DNA of 64,000 nt from an uncultured Rhodospirillales bacterium. GTDB taxonomy: Bacteria; Pseudomonadota; Alphaproteobacteria; Rhodospirillales; UBA2165. The position numbers were made by a program, and so were the translations under genes. Positions 28,044 through 37,441 of this stretch are shown here, in pieces. The stretch is from NCBI GenBank assembly GCA_913055735.1, contig CAJXKD010000001.1:1389099-1453098 (forward strand), in the 5' to 3' direction. The stretch's first letter is position 1. Each line of letters opens with the position of its first letter. Below the pieces are notes generated by a model. That model made no database searches, had not been told where the DNA came from, and saw only the letters and a program-made list of their open reading frames with translations.

Positions 28044-29516
28044 ATCGCCAATGGCATGCCGGCCTTCACTGTCGTTGGGTTGCCCGATAAGGCGGTCGCC
28101 GAATCCCGCGAACGGGTGCGCGCCGCCATCGGCGCCATCGGTCTCGCGCTACCGCCCAAGCGCATCACGGTCAATCTGTCGCCCGCCGATCTTCTGAAGG
28201 AAGGCAGCCATTTCGATTTGCCCATCGCCCTCGGCGTGCTCGCCGCCATGGACGCCGTCCCCGGCGACGAGCTATCCCATTACGCGGCGCTGGGTGAATT
28301 GGCGTTGGACGGCGCCCTCAGTCCGGTGGCCGGCGTGCTGCCCGCCGCCATCGGTGCCGCCGCAAAAGGATTAGGCCTCATCTGCCCGGGCCCGCAAGGG
28401 GGCGAGGCCGCCTGGGCGGGTGAGATCGAAGTCTTGGCGCCGAACAGCCTGCTGGCCCTGATCAATCATTTCAAAGGCACTCAGGTTTTGAGCCCTCCCG
28501 AACCCAAGATGGAGGATGTCGGCGGCACCTACCCCGATATTGCCGACATCAAGGGACAGGAAAGCGCCAAGCGCGCGCTGGAGGTGGCCGCGGCAGGCGG
28601 CCATAACCTGTTGATGATCGGCCCGCCCGGCGCGGGCAAATCCATGCTCGCCGAACGGCTGCCCGGCATCCTCCCGGCACTCGACCCGGCAGAGGCGCTG
28701 GAAGTCAGTATGATCCATAGTGTCGCCGGCGCACTCGAAGGTGGACGATTGATCCGCCGGCGGCCCTATCGCAATCCGCATCATTCGGCGTCCATGCCGT
28801 CGTTGGTCGGCGGCGGTTTGCGAGTGCGGCCCGGCGAAATCTCGCTTGCACATTTGGGCGTGTTGTTCCTCGACGAACTGCCGGAATTTCACCGCACCGC
28901 GTTGGAATCCTTGCGACAACCCATGGAGACCGGGCGCGTCACGGTGGCACGTGCCAACGCGCACGTTACCTATCCCGCGCGCTTCCAGCTTGTCGCCGCC
29001 ATGAACCCCTGCAAATGCGGCTATCTTGGCGACCCGGCACAGGCCTGCAACCGCGCACCCAAATGCGCCGTCGATTATCAGTCGAAGATCTCGGGCCCGC
29101 TGTTCGACCGCATCGATTTGCATGTGGACGTACCAGCGGTGAGCGCTGCCGATCTGTCGCTGCCGCCGCCCGCCGAAACCTCCACCGACGTCACCAAGCG
29201 GATCGCCGCTGCACGGACCCTACAGAGCGAAAGATATTCCGGGATCGGTGCCGCCAAGACCATTCGCACCAACGCAGATGCCGATGGACAATTGCTGGAG
29301 GAGATCGCCGCCCCCGACGCTGAGGGCCGCGCGCTCTTGTCCCAGGCCGCAGACAAGATGCACCTGACGGCACGCGGTTATCACCGGGTGCTGCGCGTTG
29401 CCCGCACCCTCGCCGATCTCGAGGGCAGCGAAAGCGTTCACCGCATCCACATCGCCGAGGCACTCACCTACCGCCGCCTCGTGCCGGGACGTGCTGCGGT
29501 TGCGTCATCGTCTTGA
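27975..29516 (+). CDS. comM: ComM/YifB-family Mg-chelatase-like AAA+ ATPase
   Basis: A 513-residue protein with an N-terminal Lon-protease-like ChlI domain (MVARVNTVAFSGIDVLDVDV and KRITVNLSPADLLKEG..FDLPIALG), a central AAA+ domain (Walker A GPPGAGKS near residue 217, Walker B GVLFLDELPEF) and a C-terminal Mg-chelatase segment including a CKCGYLGDP..AC cysteine group and TARGYHRVLRVARTLADL. In Vibrio, ComM is a helicase that promotes branch migration during natural transformation. The ATG at 27975 follows GGGGACA; the much longer frame upstream is not coding. Confidence 0.93.
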   Translation: MVARVNTVAFSGIDVLDVDVQVQIANGMPAFTVVGLPDKAVAESRERVRAAIGAIGLALPPKRITVNLSPADLLKEGSHFDLPIALGVLAAMDAVPGDELSHYAALGELALDGALSPVAGVLPAAIGAAAKGLGLICPGPQGGEAAWAGEIEVLAPNSLLALINHFKGTQVLSPPEPKMEDVGGTYPDIADIKGQESAKRALEVAAAGGHNLLMIGPPGAGKSMLAERLPGILPALDPAEALEVSMIHSVAGALEGGRLIRRRPYRNPHHSASMPSLVGGGLRVRPGEISLAHLGVLFLDELPEFHRTALESLRQPMETGRVTVARANAHVTYPARFQLVAAMNPCKCGYLGDPAQACNRAPKCAVDYQSKISGPLFDRIDLHVDVPAVSAADLSLPPPAETSTDVTKRIAAARTLQSERYSGIGAAKTIRTNADADGQLLEEIAAPDAEGRALLSQAADKMHLTARGYHRVLRVARTLADLEGSESVHRIHIAEALTYRRLVPGRAAVASSS

Positions 29517-29585
29517 CGCGCGCGCGGGAGTGCGCAGAATTCCCATAAGAAATAGAAAGAACAACGCGGCGGGGAGGAAACCAAC

Positions 29586-30755
29586 GTGAAAATACGCTCC
29601 ATCGAGACGCTGTCCTGCGACGCGGGCTGGCGGAATTACTATTTCGTCAAGCTGACCACGGAGGACGGCATCGTCGGGTGGAGCGAGTACGACGAATCCT
29701 TCGGCCCGCCCGGCATCACCGCCGCGATACGCCGCTTCGCCCAAATGATTGTCGGCGAAGACGGCATGCGGCACGACCATTTGTACGCCCGCATGTTCCA
29801 CGACAAGCGCATGGTGTCGTCGAGCGTCACCGCGCAGGCCGCCGGCGCCATCGAAAACGCGTTGTTGGATGCCAAAGGCAAGAGCTTGGGCGTGCCGGTG
29901 CATGCATTGCTTGGCGGCAAAATCCGCGACCGGGTACGCGTCTATTGGTCGCACTGCGCGTCATATCGGATTTCCCGGCCGGAGGTGTACGGCCCCCCTG
30001 TCCGCACGCTGGATGACGTCAAAGCAATGGGCGAGGAGGTGCGCAACGCCGGCTTCACGGCGTTGAAGACCAATGCCATCCGCTACACCAAGAACGGCCC
30101 GCTGATGTACAGCCCCGGATTCGGGCGGCCCTTTTTTCCGGAATTGAACTGGGACCGCGATGCGCTTCGCGATCTGCGTAATCACCTCGAAGCGTTCCGC
30201 GACGGCGCGGGGCCGGAGATGGACATCTTGCTCGACATAAATTTCAATGGCCGCAGCGAAGGCATGCTGAAGATTATGCGCGCCGTGGCAGATCTCGATC
30301 TCTTTTGGCTCGAGATGGATTGTAACAATGCCGACGCGCTTGCCTATGTCCGCCGCCAAAGTTCGACCTCGATCAGTTCCGGTGAGACCTTGTTCGGGTT
30401 ACGCAGCTTCCTGCCGTATTTTCAGGCGCAATCCATGGATGTCGCGATCATCGACGCGATCTGGAATGGCGTGTGGCAAGCCATGAAGATCGCCGCCGCC
30501 GCCGATGCCCATGAAGTGAACGTCGCGCCGCATAATTTCTACGGCCATCTGGCAACGATCATGAACGCGCATTTCGCGGCGGCCGTTCCGAACCTGCGCA
30601 TCGTTGAGACGGACATCGACCGTATCCCGCAAGACAAAGAGGTCTTCAGCGCCGAACCTGTCTATGAGGACGGCGACCTTCTCGTGCCCGACGCGCCGGG
30701 ATGGGGGATCGATATCGTCGAGGAGGCGCTGAAAGCCTATACGCCGGGCGGTTAA
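29586..30755 (+). CDS. Enolase-superfamily (mandelate racemase/muconate lactonizing-type) enzyme
   Basis: A 389-residue enzyme with the MR/MLE capping domain and TIM barrel. The likely catalytic lysine is Lys161 (ALKTNA), metal ligands are Asp217 (LLDIN), Glu243 (WLEMD) and Glu267 (SGETLFG), and His316 (APHN) may be the second base. Such enzymes dehydrate or racemise acid sugars; the exact substrate cannot be assigned. A GGGGAGG site precedes the ATG. It follows comM by 69 bp and meets fliN tail to tail. Confidence 0.83.
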   Translation: MKIRSIETLSCDAGWRNYYFVKLTTEDGIVGWSEYDESFGPPGITAAIRRFAQMIVGEDGMRHDHLYARMFHDKRMVSSSVTAQAAGAIENALLDAKGKSLGVPVHALLGGKIRDRVRVYWSHCASYRISRPEVYGPPVRTLDDVKAMGEEVRNAGFTALKTNAIRYTKNGPLMYSPGFGRPFFPELNWDRDALRDLRNHLEAFRDGAGPEMDILLDINFNGRSEGMLKIMRAVADLDLFWLEMDCNNADALAYVRRQSSTSISSGETLFGLRSFLPYFQAQSMDVAIIDAIWNGVWQAMKIAAAADAHEVNVAPHNFYGHLATIMNAHFAAAVPNLRIVETDIDRIPQDKEVFSAEPVYEDGDLLVPDAPGWGIDIVEEALKAYTPGG

Positions 30756-30769
30756 ACCGACGGCCGCAA

Positions 30770-31213
30770 TCAGTACTGTTTTTCGCGGATCACTTCGGTG
30801 AGCTGGATGCCAAGGCGGTCCTCGATAACAACCACCTCGCCACGGGCAACCAATTGACGCTCGGCATGAAGCTCGACCGGCTCGCCGATAAGACGTTGCA
30901 ATTCCACCACCGCGCCGCGGCCAAGCTGTAGGATTTGGCTTATTTTTAGTTCCGCCGTGCCCAACACGGCGACGATATCGACGGAAACGTCGTAGACTGC
31001 ACGGCGCTTATCATCGTCGAGGTCGCCGAGAACGTTACCCGCTGCGGCGGCTGCAGGAGGCTTTTCTGCCGCGTCACCGGCGTCCTCGGCTTCATCGGCC
31101 GCATCGGCGTCCAAACCGTATTCGGACATATCGGGTTCATCCGCAGCACTCTCTTCGGCGGCTTCGCCCGATGGTTCTTCGGTTTGATCTTCAGGTGTTT
31201 CTTCGTCGGCCAT
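30770..31213 (-). CDS. fliN: FliN/SpoA-type flagellar motor switch protein
   Basis: A 147-residue protein. The first 65 residues are mostly Glu, Asp and Ala and probably disordered; the C-terminal SpoA domain (VYDVSVDIVAVLGTAELKI through GEVVVIEDRLGIQLTEV) is the FliN fold that forms the lower ring of the flagellar C-ring and binds CheY-P and FliH. No other flagellar gene is in the window, so the gene stands alone. A second copy could exist in a flagellar operon, or this one could be the only copy. Confidence 0.85.
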   Translation of the reverse strand: MADEETPEDQTEEPSGEAAEESAADEPDMSEYGLDADAADEAEDAGDAAEKPPAAAAAGNVLGDLDDDKRRAVYDVSVDIVAVLGTAELKISQILQLGRGAVVELQRLIGEPVELHAERQLVARGEVVVIEDRLGIQLTEVIREKQY

Positions 31214-31329
31214 GAGGGAGGGATCCCGTCCGTACAGGTACGGGGAACCCTAATCCGGGAAACGTTAAAACTCGGTTTCGGCATAGGAAATGATCACGCT
31301 CAAAAGCGCGGAGTTCCGGGATCGCGAGG

Positions 31330-31692
31330 CTAATCGCGTTTCAACATCGGGCCCAGTTTCTTGCCGCCGAAAATATGGACGTGAAAGTGCGGAACTTCCT
31401 GGCCGCCATTGACCCCATGGTTAGCGAGCATCCGGTAACCGGGCGCGGCGACGCCCAATTCGCGGGCGACCGTCCCAACAGCGCGGAAAAAGCCGGTAAT
31501 TTCCGCGTCCGAGGCCTCCGCGGCGAAATCGTCCATGGAGACATAGGCCCCTTTCGGGATCACCAGCACGTGGATCGGCGCCTGCGGATTGATGTCCTCG
31601 AAGGCGAGCGCGTGCTCGTCCTCATAGACCTTGGTGCAGGGAATTTCACCCCTGAGAATCTTGGCGAAGATATTGTCGGAATCATAGGCCAT
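31330..31692 (-). CDS. hinT: HIT-family nucleotide hydrolase (HinT-like)
   Basis: A 120-residue histidine-triad protein. NIFAKILRGEIPCTKVYED opens the fold and the active-site VPHFHVHIFGG gives the HxHxH motif near residues 103-107, in the form of purine nucleoside phosphoramidases. The ATG at 31692 has GGGAGGAG just upstream; the longer frame to 31821 overlaps hisE. It is the last gene of the histidine cluster, as often seen in alphaproteobacteria. Confidence 0.93.
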   Translation of the reverse strand: MAYDSDNIFAKILRGEIPCTKVYEDEHALAFEDINPQAPIHVLVIPKGAYVSMDDFAAEASDAEITGFFRAVGTVARELGVAAPGYRMLANHGVNGGQEVPHFHVHIFGGKKLGPMLKRD

Positions 31693-31721
31693 GCGAAATC
31701 TCCTCCCGTTCTCCCGCCCGG

Positions 31722-32063
31722 CTATTTCTTCCGGGATTTCTTTTCCTCGATACCGGACGTCCCTTCGCGCCGGGCAAGCTCGGCCCACACGTCGTCCGGG
31801 GACACACCACGATCCGCCCACGCCACCAACAGGTGATAGAGAAGATCGGCGCTTTCCGAAACGAGGTCCTTGGGAGAACCATCGGTCGCCGCAATCACGG
31901 TTTCGACGGCCTCCTCTCCCAGTTTCTGGGCGATTTTCTTGGAGCCTTTGCCGAACAGCTTTGCCGTATAGGAGCTGTCGGGGTCGGCACCGCGGCGGCT
32001 GTCGATCACCTCAAACAGCCGGTCGAGCACTTGCGCCGGGATTTCATCCGGTTTTTTCGTCAT
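31722..32063 (-). CDS. hisE: Phosphoribosyl-ATP pyrophosphatase
   Basis: A 113-residue enzyme of histidine synthesis step 2 (PR-ATP to PR-AMP). [20 protein letters not shown] and [19 protein letters not shown] carry the E-E-x-x-E and E-x-x-D metal-binding residues of the all-alpha NTP pyrophosphatase fold. The stand-alone HisE form, separate from HisI, is usual in alphaproteobacteria. Its ATG overlaps the stop of hisF by ATGA (32060-32063). Confidence 0.95.
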   Translation of the reverse strand: MTKKPDEIPAQVLDRLFEVIDSRRGADPDSSYTAKLFGKGSKKIAQKLGEEAVETVIAATDGSPKDLVSESADLLYHLLVAWADRGVSPDDVWAELARREGTSGIEEKKSRKK

Positions 32064-32836
32064 TTGCCGCCTCGTTCGCCGATGCGCATAGGGATACCCG
32101 CCTTGGCCATGTATTCCTTGGCTTCCGAGATCCGATAGGTCCCGAAATGGAAGATCGACGCCGCAAGCACGGCGCTGGCATGACCGGATTTCACGCCGTC
32201 GACCAAATGATCCAGCGTGCCGACCCCGCCGGACGCGATCACGGGAATGGTGACGGCGTCCGCCACCGCCTTGGTCAGTTCGATATCAAAGCCTTGTTTG
32301 GTGCCGTCGCGGTCCATGGAGGTCAATAGTATCTCACCGGCACCGTACTCCGCCATGCGTTTCGCCCAGTCGATGGCGTCGATGCCGGTTTCGCGGCGGC
32401 CGCCATGCGTGAACACCTCAAATTTGCCGGGGCCCGTCCGTTTCGCATCGATGGCAACGACAATACATTGGCTACCGAATTTCAACGCAGCTTCACGCAC
32501 AAATTCGGGATTGTTGACGGCTGCGGTGTTGATTGCGACTTTGTCAGCGCCTGCGAGCAATAGCTTACGAATGTCATCCACTGTTCGCACGCCGCCGCCA
32601 ACTGTAAGTGGCATGAAACATTCTTCCGCGGTGCGGGCCACAACGTCGAAAATTGTCTCGCGATCCTCGTGACTTGCGGTGATATCGAGGAAACACAATT
32701 CGTCGGCGCCTTCGGCGTCATAAAGGCGCGCCTGTTCAACGGGATCACCCGCGTCGATCAAATCGACGAAGTTGACACCCTTGACCACGCGGCCCTTGTC
32801 GACATCCAAACAGGGAATGATACGGTTCTTGAGCAT
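32060..32836 (-). CDS. hisF: Imidazole glycerol phosphate synthase subunit HisF
   Basis: A 258-residue TIM-barrel cyclase that pairs with HisH to form IGP and AICAR. It begins [23 protein letters not shown] with the catalytic Asp in CLDVD and ends with the phosphate-binding [13 protein letters not shown]; the second catalytic Asp is in LTSMDRDG. It follows hisA after 2 bp and overlaps hisE by 4 bp, so the genes are one operon. Confidence 0.97.
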   Translation of the reverse strand: MLKNRIIPCLDVDKGRVVKGVNFVDLIDAGDPVEQARLYDAEGADELCFLDITASHEDRETIFDVVARTAEECFMPLTVGGGVRTVDDIRKLLLAGADKVAINTAAVNNPEFVREAALKFGSQCIVVAIDAKRTGPGKFEVFTHGGRRETGIDAIDWAKRMAEYGAGEILLTSMDRDGTKQGFDIELTKAVADAVTIPVIASGGVGTLDHLVDGVKSGHASAVLAASIFHFGTYRISEAKEYMAKAGIPMRIGERGGK

Positions 32837-32838
32837 GA

Positions 32839-33570
32839 TCAGGCCGCCTCGGCGAGCAATTGGGTGGCGCGGGCCGCGTCGATCCGCCCATCATAGAGCG
32901 CTCGGCCGCTGATCACCCCATCGAGAATACCGCTGCCGCGCGCCTTCAACGCGGCGAGGTCCTCCATTGACGACACACCGCCCGAGGCAATTACCGGAAT
33001 GGGCACGGCCCCCGCCAAGGCAAGAGTTGCCTCGATATTGGGACCTTCCATGGCGCCGTCCCGGTCAATATCCGTGTAGATAATGGCGGTAACGCCCGCA
33101 TCGGCGAATTTTATCGCCAGATCGGCAGCGGCTAGATCGGAGACCTCCGCCCAGCCTTCGACCGCGACCATGCCGCCGCGCGCATCGATACCGACGGCGA
33201 CATGCCCGGGGAAGTTCTTACAGGCATTTTTGACCAATTCAGGATTTTTTACCGCGGCCGTGCCCAGAACCACGCGCTCGACGCCTCGTGTCAGCCACGC
33301 CTCGATCGTTGCGAGATCGCGGATGCCGCCACCCAACTGCACTTTCATGGATGTCGCGGCAAGGATGCCTTCGACCGCATCAGCATTCACCGGCTTGCCT
33401 TCAAAGGCGCCGTTAAGGTCCACGACATGCAGCCAGGAGCAGCCGGCGTCTTGAAAAGTGCGGGCCTGTGCCGCCGGATCGTCGCCGTACACGGTGGCGG
33501 CATCCATGTCACCCTTATATAGACGGACGCAGTTACCATCTTTCAGATCGATTGCGGGATAAAATATCAT
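32839..33570 (-). CDS. hisA: Phosphoribosylformimino-5-aminoimidazole carboxamide ribotide isomerase
   Basis: A 243-residue TIM barrel that opens the ribose ring of ProFAR before the HisHF reaction. [21 protein letters not shown] holds the first catalytic Asp, and YTDIDRDG the second; [15 protein letters not shown] is the C-terminal phosphate site. The ATG at 33570 overlaps the hisH stop (ATGA, 33567-33570), which favours it over a GTG three codons upstream. Confidence 0.96.
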   Translation of the reverse strand: MIFYPAIDLKDGNCVRLYKGDMDAATVYGDDPAAQARTFQDAGCSWLHVVDLNGAFEGKPVNADAVEGILAATSMKVQLGGGIRDLATIEAWLTRGVERVVLGTAAVKNPELVKNACKNFPGHVAVGIDARGGMVAVEGWAEVSDLAAADLAIKFADAGVTAIIYTDIDRDGAMEGPNIEATLALAGAVPIPVIASGGVSSMEDLAALKARGSGILDGVISGRALYDGRIDAARATQLLAEAA

Positions 33571-34208
33571 GGCCGCCACTTCAGGAAATTGGCGATGACG
33601 TGCAGACCGACCCGCTGACTTTTCTCCGGGTGGAACTGCGTGCCCACCAGGTTATTGCGGCCGATCACCGCGGTCACCGGCCCGCCATAATCAACCCGCG
33701 CCAGAACATGCGCCGCATCGTCGGCACGAAACCCGTAACTATGAACGAAATAAGCATGCGACCCCGGATCTATGCTGTCGAGCAAAGGATGGATACCGGG
33801 CTCGAACTCCAGCGCGTTCCACCCCATATGGGGAATTTTCAAGGACGGATCATTGGGCGTAATGGCCACCACTTCGCCGGGAATCCATCCAAGGCCTTCG
33901 GTATCGCCGTGTTCACGGCCCCAACTCGCCATTAATTGCATGCCGACACAGATACCGAGAAAGGGTTTGCCCCTTGCGATCACCTGTTCGTTGAGGGCAT
34001 CGATCATACCGGAAATACCCGCCAGTCCCGCCTTACAATCGGCGAAGGCGCCGACGCCCGGCAAGACGATGTGACTGGCGTCCGCGAGCCGTGCCGGATC
34101 GGACGTCACCAGCACGCTGCCACCACCCAATTCATCGACGGCATGCTCGAACGCCTTGGCGGCGGAGCGCAGATTGCCGGACTCGTAATCGATGATTACC
34201 ACGTCCAT
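33567..34208 (-). CDS. hisH: Imidazole glycerol phosphate synthase subunit HisH
   Basis: A 213-residue class I glutamine amidotransferase that supplies ammonia to His[12 protein letters not shown] holds the nucleophilic Cys and FHPEKSQ the catalytic His and Glu. The start shares its last base with the stop of the DUF2628 gene upstream, suggesting coupled translation. Confidence 0.96.
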   Translation of the reverse strand: MDVVIIDYESGNLRSAAKAFEHAVDELGGGSVLVTSDPARLADASHIVLPGVGAFADCKAGLAGISGMIDALNEQVIARGKPFLGICVGMQLMASWGREHGDTEGLGWIPGEVVAITPNDPSLKIPHMGWNALEFEPGIHPLLDSIDPGSHAYFVHSYGFRADDAAHVLARVDYGGPVTAVIGRNNLVGTQFHPEKSQRVGLHVIANFLKWRP

Positions 34209-34594
34209 CAGAACGCTCCCCGCTCAACGAGATAGCGGATGACGGCATCTTCCTTATCCCCGGCAATCACGACGGCGCGCTCTTCGAAACCATGACGGCC
34301 GAGGGTCCAGCGCTTGAGGTCGTTGGCGAATCCGCCGATCAGGATGGCGATACCGATGGAAACGGCGCCTTGAACCACCGGATCCGGCACGAACCATCCC
34401 GCGACCAGCCCAACAGCGACGTTCAGCAACACGAAGCCGAGCGCGACGAGCCACAAACGGTTCCATAACGCCCATAGCACCGAAAAGAAGAAGGCCGGCC
34501 AGCAGAAACCCTCCTTCACCGCGACCGTATCGAGGTCAGGATCGCTGCTTGTCCGCGACCATCGGTCCGGAACATGGATCGTGTAGATGCGCAT
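34208..34594 (-). CDS. DUF2628 membrane protein within the his operon
   Basis: A 128-residue protein. A soluble N-terminus (MRIYTIHVPDRW) is followed by FCWPAFFFSVLWALWNRLWL, the hallmark of DUF2628, then two further hydrophobic helices and a cytoplasmic tail. It sits between hisB and hisH, 15 bp after hisB and touching hisH, an arrangement that recurs in alphaproteobacteria. No role in histidine synthesis is known; it may simply share the promoter. Confidence 0.78.
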   Translation of the reverse strand: MRIYTIHVPDRWSRTSSDPDLDTVAVKEGFCWPAFFFSVLWALWNRLWLVALGFVLLNVAVGLVAGWFVPDPVVQGAVSIGIAILIGGFANDLKRWTLGRHGFEERAVVIAGDKEDAVIRYLVERGAF

Positions 34595-34609
34595 GGCGGG
34601 GTCCCGAGA

Positions 34610-35215
34610 TCAGGTGCCGGGCGCGTCGGACAGGGTGCCCTTGGTCGACGGCACTGCATCGGCCGCACGGGCATCGATGCTCACCGCCTGCCGCAGGGCA
34701 CGGGCCAACGCCTTGTAGGCGCTCTCGATGATGTGGTGGTTGTTCTCGCCATACAGGTTCTCGACATGCAGGGTGAGCCCGGCGGCCTGCGCGAACGCCT
34801 GAAACCACTCGCGGAACAGTTCCGTGTCCATCTCGCCTAATTTCGGGCGCGAGAACGCAATCTTCCACACGAGATAGGGCCGGTTGGAGCAATCCACGAT
34901 GGCCCGCGTCAATGCTTCGTCGAGCGGAATCTCAGCCGCGCCGTAGCGCGTGATACCCTTCCTGTCGCCAAGCGCCTGCTTGACCGCTTCGCCGATGGCA
35001 ATGCCGGTATCCTCGGTGGTGTGGTGGAAATCGATGTGCAGGTCCCCTTTGGCACGCACCGTCAGGTCGATCAGGCTGTGCCGAGACAACTGTTCCAGCA
35101 TGTGATCGAGAAAACCGATACCGGTGGAGACGTCATAAGACCCGGTCCCGTCCAGATTGACGGCGACCGAGATCTGGGTCTCCTTCGTGTTGCGCTCGAC
35201 GCTCGCCTGGCGCAT
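34610..35215 (-). CDS. hisB: Imidazoleglycerol-phosphate dehydratase
   Basis: A 201-residue Mn-dependent dehydratase of histidine synthesis step 6, the monofunctional form. [37 protein letters not shown] and the second-half [16 protein letters not shown] supply the duplicated metal-binding histidine motifs. The ATG at 35215 is preceded by GGAG; ATGs at 35230 and 35242 are possible but extend beyond the conserved region. First gene of the leftward his operon. Confidence 0.95.
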   Translation of the reverse strand: MRQASVERNTKETQISVAVNLDGTGSYDVSTGIGFLDHMLEQLSRHSLIDLTVRAKGDLHIDFHHTTEDTGIAIGEAVKQALGDRKGITRYGAAEIPLDEALTRAIVDCSNRPYLVWKIAFSRPKLGEMDTELFREWFQAFAQAAGLTLHVENLYGENNHHIIESAYKALARALRQAVSIDARAADAVPSTKGTLSDAPGT

Positions 35216-35412
35216 GGGTCTACACTCCATTCTTGGTCCCACGAAATCTCGCGGGATGGATCAGATACGCATATCAGGGACATATAGTATGAAACGCGCG
35301 CCCTTGTATCAGGAAGGACCGATTTCCGCCAGCGTTTAGCCCGGTAGGTCTTGGCAATCCGAAATACAACTGCTAGTATTTTAAGAACAATTAAAGAACA
35401 TTGGGGATGGAA

Positions 35413-36780
35413 ATGTTTGCACGATCAACCGTACGCCATACCTTGCTCGTTTTGGTCGGGATACTTCTAACGGGGTGCGTTACGTCGATTCCGGTCAACG
35501 TAAAAAAGGTTGAGCAGCGTGAGCTCCCTGACATTCAACTCGGTACCGAACTTGCACCTATCAAGCTCGAAGTTGCCTCCATCAATATCAAGCGCGGTAC
35601 ACCGATTGCCGAGTTGGTGACAAGCTCAAGCGGCTATCATACGGGCGGGCATCTATGCTCTCCGTCGGGAGGGAATATCTTTTGGAGTCGTGGCCGCATT
35701 GATGGCCCCGACATCGAGTTCCAAGATATCTTTTTCGAGGAGTTGGAGCGGGCAAGATTTAATGTCGTCGGGAACCCCAAGGACATTTTCGCGGCGGAAA
35801 GAAAGGAAGCCGTTGAACCGGTATACGTTGTCGGCGCTCAAATTACTGAAATCAGCGCCAAGATTTGCAGTCTTCACCATTGGTGGGACGCCCGGCCGTT
35901 AAATACCCAAACAGGTTCGGCCTCCATTAAAGTGAATTGGCAAATTTTCTCGCGACTTGAAAAGAAAGTTGTCTATGAAACCGAAACGGAGGGCTTTGGG
36001 GAGCTTGCGCACCCCGCTCGGGCCGGGTTCGCGACGATCGTCAATGACGCTTTCGCAAGTGCCGCTGCCAATCTTGCGGCAGACTCACGATTGCTGACCC
36101 TCGTTTCTGCTCAAGCGCCGAGTTTCGCAGATATCGGAAAGGTGGATGCGGCTTCACTTCGGATAGACCGGCAAAAGCGTCTCAAGAATTCCATTACCGA
36201 TTCTATCGACCGGATCCGCTTGGGGGTCGTAACGCTCGATTCCGGCGCGGGCCACGGTTCCGGATTTTTCATCAGTTCGCAGCTCGTTATGACCAACCAT
36301 CACGTCGTAAAAGGTCAGAAGTTCATCAAGGTTCGGCTGGTTACGGGACGCGAGATCATTGGCGAAGTTGTCCGATCGCATCTCCAGCGGGATGTCGCGT
36401 TGGTTCAGGTTGAAGATTCGGGCTATCGGCCCCTCGCGATCCGCATGGAGCCGGTCAAGATCACCGAGGACGTTTTTGCCATCGGCACGCCGCAGAGCCG
36501 CGAACTGTCAGGTACCGTGACCAAGGGTATTGTCAGCAAATTTACCAAGAACCGGTTCGGTCTCGAGGATATTCAGGCAGACGTTGACATCCACGGCGGT
36601 AATAGCGGCGGACCACTTTTGGACAAGAATGGCAATGTGGTCGGGGTGTCCTATGCCGGGATCAGTACGGATGGGAACAAGCTCTCCAGTGGTCTCAACT
36701 TCTTTGTTCCCATCTATGACGCACTCGACAAACTCAATGTCCGGTTCAAAAACCCGGCATCTGCTGAACTGAAACCTTAA
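35413..36780 (+). CDS. Lipoprotein with C-terminal trypsin-like serine protease domain
   Basis: A 455-residue protein with a signal peptide and lipobox LTGC (Cys22). Residues about 40-235 form a domain I do not recognise. Residues about 265-450 form an S1-type protease: His297 (TNHHVV), Asp327 (RDVALVQV) and Ser398 (GGNSGGPLLD) make the triad. No PDZ domain follows, unlike DegP. The start is either ATG 35413, with GGGGAT well placed upstream, or ATG 35407. The gene lies between hisB and hslV, is transcribed apart from the his operon, and has somewhat lower GC than its neighbours, which hints at later insertion. Likely an envelope protease; its target is unknown. Confidence 0.8.
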   Translation: MFARSTVRHTLLVLVGILLTGCVTSIPVNVKKVEQRELPDIQLGTELAPIKLEVASINIKRGTPIAELVTSSSGYHTGGHLCSPSGGNIFWSRGRIDGPDIEFQDIFFEELERARFNVVGNPKDIFAAERKEAVEPVYVVGAQITEISAKICSLHHWWDARPLNTQTGSASIKVNWQIFSRLEKKVVYETETEGFGELAHPARAGFATIVNDAFASAAANLAADSRLLTLVSAQAPSFADIGKVDAASLRIDRQKRLKNSITDSIDRIRLGVVTLDSGAGHGSGFFISSQLVMTNHHVVKGQKFIKVRLVTGREIIGEVVRSHLQRDVALVQVEDSGYRPLAIRMEPVKITEDVFAIGTPQSRELSGTVTKGIVSKFTKNRFGLEDIQADVDIHGGNSGGPLLDKNGNVVGVSYAGISTDGNKLSSGLNFFVPIYDALDKLNVRFKNPASAELKP

Positions 36781-36884
36781 CCCCGGCCCCATCCCGCCAT
36801 TGACCGGAGCGGCCTCAGAAACTACATCGGGTCTATAGGGCGCGGGGTGTTTCGCGTCTGCACAATCACAACAGCGACCCAGCC

Positions 36885-37436
36885 ATGACCAACCCCTTCA
36901 ACTCCGCCGATTGGCATGCAACCACCATTCTCTGTGTCCGCAAGAACGGTGGTGTCGTGATCGCCGGGGATGGCCAGGTGAGCATGGGGGATACGGTGGT
37001 CAAATCCAACGCCACCAAGGTCCGTCGCATCGGTGACGGCAAGGTAATCGCCGGTTTCGCCGGCGCCACCGCCGACGCCTTCACCCTGTTCGAACGGCTG
37101 GAAGCCAAACTGGAACAGCATCCGGGGCAACTGACCCGGGCCTGCGTCGAACTTGCCAAGGATTGGCGGACGGACCGCTACCTGCGGCGGCTGGAAGCCT
37201 TGATGGCCGTTGCCGATAAGAACGTTTCTCTGTTGATCAGCGGCACCGGCGATGTGCTGGAACCCGAAGACGGTTTGATCGGCATCGGCTCGGGCGGCAA
37301 CTACGCGCTCGCCGCGGCCCGCGCGCTCGTCGATCAGGACAACATGGACGCCGAGGCTATTGCCCGGAAATCCTTGCAAATCGCCGCCGACATCTGCGTT
37401 TACACGAATACAAACATCACCGTCGAAAAGCTCTAA
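36885..37436 (+). CDS. hslV: ATP-dependent protease subunit HslV
   Basis: A 183-residue proteasome-like peptidase. After a short propeptide ([12 protein letters not shown]) the mature protein starts TTILCVRK, with Thr13 as nucleophile. [26 protein letters not shown] and the C-terminal [16 protein letters not shown] end are standard. It forms two hexameric rings capped by HslU. hslU starts 5 bp after its stop. Confidence 0.96.
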   Translation: MTNPFNSADWHATTILCVRKNGGVVIAGDGQVSMGDTVVKSNATKVRRIGDGKVIAGFAGATADAFTLFERLEAKLEQHPGQLTRACVELAKDWRTDRYLRRLEALMAVADKNVSLLISGTGDVLEPEDGLIGIGSGGNYALAAARALVDQDNMDAEAIARKSLQIAADICVYTNTNITVEKL

Positions 37437-37441
37437 ACCTC

